Program-made: the position numbers and the translations under genes | Shown: positions 57,410 to 64,000 of the stretch, piece by piece | How positions within the stretch are numbered: position 1 is the stretch's first letter | Layout of the letters: each line of letters opens with the position of its first letter | Notes under the pieces: generated by a model | The model's input: only the letters and a program-made list of their open reading frames with translations | Databases searched by the model: none | Told to the model about the DNA's origin: nothing | Assembly: GCF_003265705.1 (NCBI RefSeq) | Contig: NW_020312902.1 | Location: 12,701,393-12,765,392, forward strand | Direction of reading: 5' to 3' | DNA length: 64,000 nt | From: Callorhinus ursinus | Taxonomy: Eukaryota; Chordata; Mammalia; Carnivora; Otariidae

Positions 57410-58718
57410 AAAGATAACCAAAACAATCATTTTAAGATTAAAGTTCTATGAATAATGCCTGCCAATAGCAATGTTTGATGAACTAATTATCATTGCCATA
57501 GTTCTGATCTCTTCTGAACTAATTTGATTAATTCACTCTTTACTCAGTATTGATCTATTCTTCTTTTAAAAATCCCCTAATTTATTTGTAACCTATTTAG
57601 AGTTAGGGTCTTATTGCTTGCCTTCAAGTGGGTTCATACTAATACAGTATTTAAGATTCCTGAGATTCTAATTCTATGTGGATGGTCCATCACACAAGTC
57701 ACACAGAGATAAATATTTTGTTTTTACTTTTGTTCTCTTTTTAAATCCCTAATTTTTCTGTTATTAGTTACAAATCTGTCTTCATAATAAAACCAAACAT
57801 CAAAACAAACTCTTTATCCCCCAAAACTTATAAAGTCACAAGTTCTGCCTTTTACTTTTGTCTTATTTTATGTTTTTTTATTAATATATAATTTGGGGTT
57901 AATAGATTGTCCATATTAACAAGCATGTCAATGAAGACTACACCTTTCACATTCCTCTTTACCAAAACAGTGAAACAGAAAAACAGAGAGAAAGAGAGGA
58001 AGAAAAGAGTAATTCACTCAATGGAGAAGAGATAGTAGTGCTGCTGGTAAGCTGATGAAACCAAATAGTAGTCCTCAAGATCTTGAGGAAACTGAGTAAA
58101 GTGAGTGTATGAATACCTATTATTAGAAGATCTCAGATGCTATCTCCAAACCCAGCCTTGTTTATAAATAAGAATAGCAGGGAGAGAGGGGATTTTATCC
58201 TACATTTTTAGAGGATTTAAATACCATATATTTCTGGATGGGTTTGAAAAATGTTTTCCTAAAAATGCATCAACATGTTTGTTTTGGTTTGTTGTCTTTT
58301 CTAAGTGAGTCCAAGAGACTGGGGTGAGAAGTGGGACCACAGGAAGAGGGGAGGTACGAGAGCTGTATTGATTGATTGAGAGTTACTCAGGCCAGAGGAC
58401 CAGCAGAAGATATATATACTGTCTTTCTGTGCCATTTAAACCCATATGAAATGGGTGTTCTTGAAACAAAAGACCCTGGTTCTCTGCTAGATTCATGTTT
58501 TATGCATCTTATGAAGGAGGTGACTCTACCACCTTCCCAATTAACTCTATTACCTGCTCACTGAATCATGAAGACTGTTTTATGGGAACAAGTAATTTTT
58601 AGGGGAAGAAGGAGATGTGTATTAGACATGAATAGTTGTCTAGATAGCATCATTTCCCCATTCTTCCCTCCTAACAAAGTCCCTTAGGTAGCCTGTGTGT
58701 CTGGAGGAAGATGATTGG
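57410..58718. other. Unrecognised sequence
   Basis: AT-rich with A/G-rich patches. No named repeat or supported gene. Confidence 0.45.
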
Positions 58719-58730
58719 ATTCAGAGTTCT

Positions 58731-58946
58731 TTTTTTTTTAAGATTTTATTTATTTATTTGAGAGAGAGTATGTGTGTGTGAGAGGGAGAGAGCATAAGCA
58801 GGGGGAGGGGCAGAGGGAGGGGGAGAAGACTCCTCGCTGAGCAGGGAGCTCAATGCAGGACTCGGACCTGAAGGCAGATGCTTAACTGGGATCATGACCA
58901 GAGCCGAAGGCAGATGCTTAACTGATTGAGCCATCAAGGTGCCCTT
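58731..58946 (-). mobile_element. Can-SINE, antisense, with internal duplication
   Basis: 'aagattttatttatttattt' start, GA/TG-rich block, 'gagcagggagctcaatgcag' core and 'actgattgagccatcaaggt' end. gaaggcagatgcttaactg occurs twice (58870-58888 and 58906-58924), 36 bp apart. Flanks 'attcagagttct' (58719-58730) and 'attcagaattct' (58947-58958) form the target duplication. Confidence 0.93.
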
Positions 58947-58959
58947 ATTCAGAATTCTA

Positions 58960-59625
58960 AGGGAAGGGCTGATTAGCAGAAGGAAGGTAACACTCTTAAA
59001 ACAGTGCTTGATCTAGAATTGGGCATCTGACTTGGTCCAATAGGCTGAAAGAAAGATCATTTACTCCGTAATTTTGAAAAAAATATCATTTTAGATTTTT
59101 GGCTGCTTGATGGGAATAAACAAACAGGTAATCCAAATTATTACAGGCAACCATCTTTCCATAAATACGATGTTGAAGCCAATAGTGTAATTGGCAGAAC
59201 AGAGAAAGAGGTCCCTAATAACACTACTGAGCTGATGAATTAACATACCTGAATCGTGCCCTGATACAGGAATTATTATACTTAAAATTACATTTCCATA
59301 ATCTTTAAGGCAGTCAAAGAAGGTATTTCTGATACTTACAAACCAAAATCTTCTTGAATTGGGAAAGAAATGACATTTGAATACTAAGAAATCATTCCTT
59401 ATTTCCTGCAATTAAATTTAATAGGGGAAGAGAAAGTGAAAGAACATATAAGGACCCAGGATGACAAAGGACAAGACAGAAAAAGGAGATTGGAAAGTCA
59501 CAGAAAGTGGAGACCAGCTGAGCTCAAAGAAAACCTCTTTGAATTCAGTTTCCCCACAAGCTGTTTTAAACCTAGCTAACTCTAGACTAGATGGCTGCTT
59601 CTTTTATTCCGCAACATTTTTTTAA
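58960..59625. other. Unrecognised sequence
   Basis: No recognised repeat; a 106-codon minus frame (59091-59411) has no known domain. Confidence 0.45.
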
Positions 59626-59627
59626 AA

Positions 59628-59905
59628 TCCCTATCATATACTTAGAGTAGTCAAAATCATAGAAACAGGAAGTAGAATGGTGGTTGCTGGGAGCTGAATG
59701 GAAAGGGAGGGCAAGGAAATTAGTGTTTAATGGGAATAGAGTTACAATTTTATGAGACAAAAAGAGTTGTGGAGATGGATGGTGGTGATGGTTGCACAAC
59801 ATAATGAATGTATTTAATATCATGGACCACACACTTAGAGATGGCTAAACTGGTAAATGTTAGGTTACATGTATTTTACCACAATAAAAAATTAAAAGAA
59901 AAAAA
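59628..59905 (+). mobile_element. L1 3' UTR (L1MA/L1MB-like), sense
   Basis: 'agaaacaggaagtagaatgg', 'tggttgctgggagctgaatg', 'gatggttgcacaacataatg' and 'tacatgtattttaccacaat' are typical sense L1 3'-UTR landmarks, ending in an A-rich tail. Old and 5'-truncated. Confidence 0.8.
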
Positions 59906-60137
59906 AATCCTCACCATGTACTAAGCCAATAGAAATACAAAAGATAGATACTTTGCAGTCAAGAAATTTTCAATATTAAAAAGTCCATAATAACCTCTAA
60001 ATTTTTAATAGTTCCTTTTACTTCTTTTATTTCATTTAATCCTTAGAATAATGCTGTGGCCATGCATGTATTTCCCCATTTTATGGAAAGGAGTCAGAGA
60101 CTCAGTTTCCATAGTCATATAAAAAGCAAGCTGTGAA

Positions 60138-60495
60138 ATGTTCATCATCATTAGCCATCAGGGAAATTCAAATCAAAACCATATTGAGATACCACCTTAC
60201 ACCAGGTAGAATTGCAAAAATTGACAAGGCAAGAAACAACAAATGTTGGAGAGGTTGTGGAGAAAGGGGAACCCTCTTACACTGTTGGTGGGAATGCAAG
60301 TTGGTACAGCCACTTTGGAAAACACTGTGGAGGTGCCTCAAAAAATTAAAAATAGAGCTACCCTATGACCCAGCAATTGCACTCCTGGGTATTTACCCCA
60401 AAGACACAGATGTAGTGAAAAGAAGGGCCATATGCACCCCAATGTTCATAGCAGCAATGTCTGCAATAGCCAAACTGTGGAAAGAGCCAAGATGA
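60138..60495 (+). pseudogene. L1 ORF2 C-terminal fragment
   Basis: Open for about 118 codons with the C-terminal cysteine motif '[18 protein letters not shown]' and '[18 protein letters not shown]', then a TGA at 60493-60495 inside the usual coding region. The apparent ATG at 60133 lies in host sequence, so the frame is a fragment and not a gene. Confidence 0.9.
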
Positions 60496-60972
60496 CCTTC
60501 AACAGATGAATGGATAAAGAAGATGTGGTCCATAAATACAATGGAATATTACTCAGCCATCAGAAAGGATGAATACCCAACTTTTACACCAACATGGATG
60601 GGCCTGGAGAAGATTATGCTAAGTGAAATAAGTTAAGCAGAGAAAGTCAATTATCATATGGTTTCACTTATATTTTGTGGAACATGAGGAATAGCAGGGA
60701 GGACATTAGGAGAAGGAAGGGAAAAATGAAGGGGGGGAATTGGAGAGAGATATGAACCATGAGAGACTATGGAGTCTGAGAAACAATCTGAGGGTTTTAG
60801 AGGGGAGGAAGGTAGGAGAGATGGGTTAGCCCAGTGATGGGTATTAAGAAGGGTATGTACTGCATGGAGCACTGGGTGTTATATGAAAACAATGAATTGT
60901 GGATCACTACATCAAAAACTAATGATGTATTGTATGGTGACTAATATAACATAATAAAATTAAGTTAAAAAA
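60138..60972 (+). mobile_element. 5'-truncated young L1, sense
   Basis: Carries the ORF2 C-terminus and a 3' UTR ending in the same terminal sequence as the full-length L1 at 36872, then an A-tail. It has a single 3'-UTR module. Target-site duplication aaaaagcaagctgtgaa at 60121-60137 and 60973-60989 is perfect (17 bp, A-run partly shared with the tail). Confidence 0.96.
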
Positions 60973-61039
60973 AAAAAGCAAGCTGTGAAGCTAAGGTTTC
61001 AAGCTACTTTGTTCTTTATACTGCACTATCCTCTTTGGA

Positions 61040-61615
61040 GAATAGGAGATTAAGATTCACTGTCCCCAGCTACCTTGGATATTGTAATCCCATTTTGTAG
61101 AGGAAATTTTTAAGCAATACAGTGATAATAAAACTCTCCCAAGGCCCAACCCTTTGAATGACACCAAGAGAACAAGTAGGACTAAGTTGTTTGTTAGATG
61201 GAGGGGAATGATCCAACATATGATCTGTAGTCACAGAACTGGAGAGAGAAAATGGTCTAAATTGAGACTGAATCCATTAGCTCCAGATTCTAATGACAGC
61301 ACTACATCAGAACTAGTATTTTACTGCCCGGAAAAGGACCAGACCAAATCCTTTTCTTTATCATGGTGCCCCATCTTTTCTCAGAGTAGAAGTAGAAGAC
61401 ACTATTTTGAATCACAGCTCCTGAGAGTTGTTAGTGCACTAAGTATCAGCGAATGAGCTCTGCTGGTTGCAAATAAGACTGACAGGAAGCTGTACTAACA
61501 TGGAAGGGCAAGGTAATGAGTTGGAAAGTGAAGAACAGAGTAGGCAAAAGTACAATGGATCATCATTAGTGGATCACTTGTGATTTTTTTTTCTTTTTTG
61601 CATGGCTCCATTTAC
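61040..61615. other. Unrecognised sequence
   Basis: No recognised repeat. The 100-codon plus frame at 61154-61456 has no known domain. Confidence 0.45.
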
Positions 61616-61619
61616 CTGA

Positions 61620-62105
61620 AATGCCCCAGCTAAGATTTTTCTATAGTTGACCATTGCCTATAGGTTAATATCTAAACAATTAAACATGCCATATATAGTC
61701 TCTTAATCGGGCTTATGTCAAACCTTCTGTCTATTCTTATCATCTCCTTCTAGATTATATATAGTTCCCTAAATTTATCAGCTCTCTTATATCTTTAAGT
61801 TTTCATTATGACTATTTTATCTGACTGGAACATTCTCTTTACATCTCTTGGAAATATTAGCTCTTAAAATGCTTCCATTTCTTATCCATTCAGATAATGG
61901 TAGATACTCCACTTCTGGATTTCCCTGCTGTCAACATTTTTAAAGTTCTTTTAAATATTCTAGTCATATTTAATTTCTTTTAAATTTCTCACCTGCACGG
62001 GCAGTTCCTGAGGATAGCACTTTGTGTTGCTCACTGTTTCATTCCCAGTAGCTGATATGTCATCATTATTAAATAATTAATTATTGGATAAATTCTGAAT
62101 GACTT
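61620..62105 (+). mobile_element. L2 LINE 3' region, sense
   Basis: 'tgccatatatagtctcttaa', 'tctgactggaacattctctt', 'ctccacttctggatttccct', 'gggcagttcctgaggatagc' and a final 'aattaattattggataaatt' fit the L2 3' order. Decayed. Confidence 0.65.
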
Positions 62106-62269
62106 TATACAGTCCTCTAAATATTTATCACTCACTTTCTCATGAATAACCTGGCTGTCAGGAAGGACAGAATTTTCTGCACTGGGTGAGGTTAGAGCTC
62201 ATATAATTCAAGGAATATTTTTGCATTATAAGTCTATGATTCAATGTGTTACTAATAAAAAATTAAATT

Positions 62270-63713
62270 ACATATACCTTATTGTTAGAGATGGCAGATT
62301 GAATACATATATTTCTATTTAATCCATTCCCTAAGCCCCATAAAGATGACAGAAATGTTTTAAAGCATGAAATAATATGGAATAAAACAATGGGGGATGA
62401 GACAATAAAAAGATTTTGGAACCTGGAAATAAATGGAAAAGTGAAAACTGACTTAGCAAATCCAAGAAATCTGAATTCTGTGCTTAAAGTAAGAAAACCA
62501 AGAAGAAGCCTTACATATAAATCCCTAAAAGGCTTAGCACTCGGGGAAAACAAGTAACCCGGAAGTAGGGATTAACAGGGACTAAGTGTCTTGTTTGATG
62601 ATCTCATTAGGAAAGAGTAAGACCCACAGATAATCTACATCACTCTGTATAGTCACATGGCTAATGAGCTGATGACTAGAAGTTTATTTTCTACAGGGAG
62701 TGAAGTAGATAGTGTTTACATTTGGGATTCCAGACACATTTGAGTGAAATGGAAAAATAAGAAAAAATTTAAAAAAGAGGGAGAGAGAGAAAATTAAGTG
62801 AAAGTTTCACAGAAAATGTTCAATTTCTTTTCCAGTCTTCTCCTACATAGTTCACAGAAAACTAGCAGCCAGTTTATAGCCTCCAAATGGGAATACTAAA
62901 GCAGTTCTTGGGGATATCTGACCAACTGGAGCTAAAAGACTGAAAAACACTGACATTAATGACTCCCAAAGAAACAGCCAATTCAGATGATGCTAGAGTG
63001 AACAGCTCCAATCAAATGCATAGGGTTTCTGATTAACTCTTTATTTGCACAAAAAAACAAGGCTTACTAGGCATTTGAAACAAGCATTGGATATTCAGAT
63101 ACCAAAACCAAATGAACAAGTAGCTCTTCTCAATTTTAGTTTCTTTAGTTTATTATCATGAGTAGTTTCTTTATTAATATTCTCAAAAACATAAGTGTAT
63201 ATAGTGCATCTGTGCAACAAGAACAGAAAGCTACCTAAAGGGACATGCATAGAATATATATGAGATCTTACAGAAGAAAAGTGATGAAGAATAGAAGGTA
63301 AATGATTCAGGAACTACAATGTCTGAATAATAAGTAGTCCAGAAAAAAAGAGACAAAAGATAATAGAGGGAGGATATCACCAAAAATATAATTCAACATT
63401 TTTTTCTAGAACTGAGAGACATGATTATCCAGAAAAAAAGACATCAAAGAGCATTACTGAAAATTTGAAAACATGAGTGATGAAAAGAAAATTCTAGAAG
63501 CTTCCAGATAAGGAGAAAAAAGATTTACATAAAAAATTATAAATAATAATAGCTTGGGATTTCTCCCATAATAGCAACTGCAGCTATCAGAATGGAGTAG
63601 AAAAAATGTCTTCAAAATTCTGAGAATTTTTTTTCAAGACAGAACTGTGTATTCAGATTGTCAAGATACTTTGAGTTATGCCAAAATAATGATGATAATA
63701 ATAATAGTAATAA
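62270..63713 (+). mobile_element. HAL1-like LINE, sense
   Basis: A-rich sense strand with 'gagatggcagattgaataca', 'agctccaatcaaatgcatag', 'ggatttctcccataatagca' and 'tcttcaaaattctgagaatt', in the order of HAL1 (half-L1), which carries only an ORF1-like gene. No long frame survives. The AAT/GAT-rich end (63685-63713) meets the young L1. Confidence 0.55.
63685..63713. repeat. (AAT)n/(GAT)n simple repeat
   Basis: Short AAT-rich microsatellite at the 5' flank of the young L1. It could be the insertion target. Confidence 0.8.
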
Positions 63714-64000
63714 GGGGCGGAGCAAGATGGCGGAGGAGTAGGAGACCTAGATTTCGTCTGGTCTCAGGAATTCAGCTGAATAGGGATCAAACCATTCTGA
63801 ACACCTACGAACTCAACAGGAGATCGAACAGGAGAGTAGCAACAACTCTCTGAACAGAGAAGCGACCACTTACTGGAAGGTAGGGCGTGCGGAGAAGTGA
63901 ATCCGAGGCGATATTCGGGAGGATAGACGGCGGGGGAGGGGCCTCCGCCGGCCGCTTCTGGCAAGTGATAGAGCCGCGGAGCACAAAATCGGACCTTTTA
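63714..64000 (+). mobile_element. Young L1 5' end, sense, runs off the window
   Basis: From 'ggggcggagcaagatggcgg' the sequence matches the reverse complement of the first 290 bp of the L1 at 36872-44239 with few differences. It contains the same YY1-like caagatggcgg (63723-63733) and the same CpG-rich stretch. An intact 5' end means the element may be full length. Its ORFs lie outside the window. Confidence 0.95.
63723..63733 (+). promoter_or_regulatory. YY1-like site of L1 promoter
   Basis: caagatggcgg near the first bases of the L1 5' UTR. In human L1 the same motif directs accurate transcription initiation by YY1. Here the function is inferred from position and motif. Confidence 0.6.

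Larger units (their letters stand above)
60020..61035 (-). mobile_element. MIR, antisense, split by an L1
   Basis: Left part 'atttaatccttagaataatg', 'ccccattttatggaaaggag' and 'ccatagtcatataaaaagca'. The remainder resumes after 60989 with 'gctaaggtttcaagctac'. The gap is exactly the L1 insertion and its duplicated target. Confidence 0.65.

Noticed and set aside
3253..58946. tRNA-like heads with A-box and B-box motifs
   Set aside because: They are the tRNA-derived parts of Can-SINEs, followed by SINE bodies and A-tails; no complete cloverleaf stands alone.
1..64000. CRISPR arrays, operons, phage or insertion sequences
   Set aside because: The window is vertebrate nuclear DNA with carnivore SINEs and L1; regular repeats found are microsatellites or dispersed retroelements.

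Overview
This is a piece of mammalian nuclear genome that looks intergenic, or possibly deep intronic. I found no protein-coding exon, tRNA/rRNA gene or CRISPR array that I could support. The diagnostic content is about twenty Can-SINEs (tRNA-derived SINEs restricted to Carnivora). Most end in a CT-rich stretch plus 'aaataaataaaatcttt' and carry the 'gagcagggagcc' core. The very young dog-type SINEC_Cf and the cat-type SINEC_Fc are absent. I infer an arctoid carnivore (bear, pinniped or musteloid lineage); the exact species cannot be read from the window.

Layout. 1-4034: a diverged antisense L1, hit by two antisense Can-SINEs. 4035-7001: mostly unrecognised sequence with an AT/CA microsatellite and one Can-SINE. 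7002-11320: a plus-strand Can-SINE, then an old antisense L1 ORF2 carrying a 3'-truncated-looking younger L1 tail and more SINEs. This block contains a 400-N gap, and about 1.4 kb is present on both sides of it, most simply an assembly false duplication. 11320-22000: largely low-repeat sequence with MIRs, a MER5A-in-MIR nest and scattered Can-SINEs. 16.5-18.2 kb is the best candidate for conserved single-copy sequence. 22000-24200: nested L1 pieces, one with inverted (twin-priming-like) structure, one block flanked by an unusually long target-site duplication. 24200-36850: MIR, L2, an L2/CR1-like reverse-transcriptase relic, SINEs and AT-rich repeats.

36872-44239 is the main landmark: a full-length antisense L1 of about 7.4 kb with target-site duplication, GC-rich 5' UTR, ORF1, ORF2 and 3' UTR. 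It is disabled by stops, frameshifts and a Can-SINE inside the endonuclease region. Its 3' UTR contains two related 3'-end modules in tandem. Its 5' UTR contains about 263-bp tandem repeats that run into a 100-N gap. 44255-62260: more SINE, MIR, L2, MLT1, MER20-like and L1 tails, including a 5'-truncated L1 with a clean duplication at 60121/60973. 62270-63713 is a sense HAL1-like element. It is interrupted at 63714 by the start of another young L1, whose 5' UTR (287 bp visible) matches the first L1 and runs off the window.

Nothing here works together as a pathway. The content is a stratified record of retrotransposition (L2/MIR/MER5 oldest, then old L1/MLT1/HAL1, then Can-SINE and young L1), plus two assembly gaps. 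I did not find a new biological system. The most useful observations are the probable false duplication, the dual 3' UTR and 5' VNTR of the L1, and the L1 promoter entering at the right edge.
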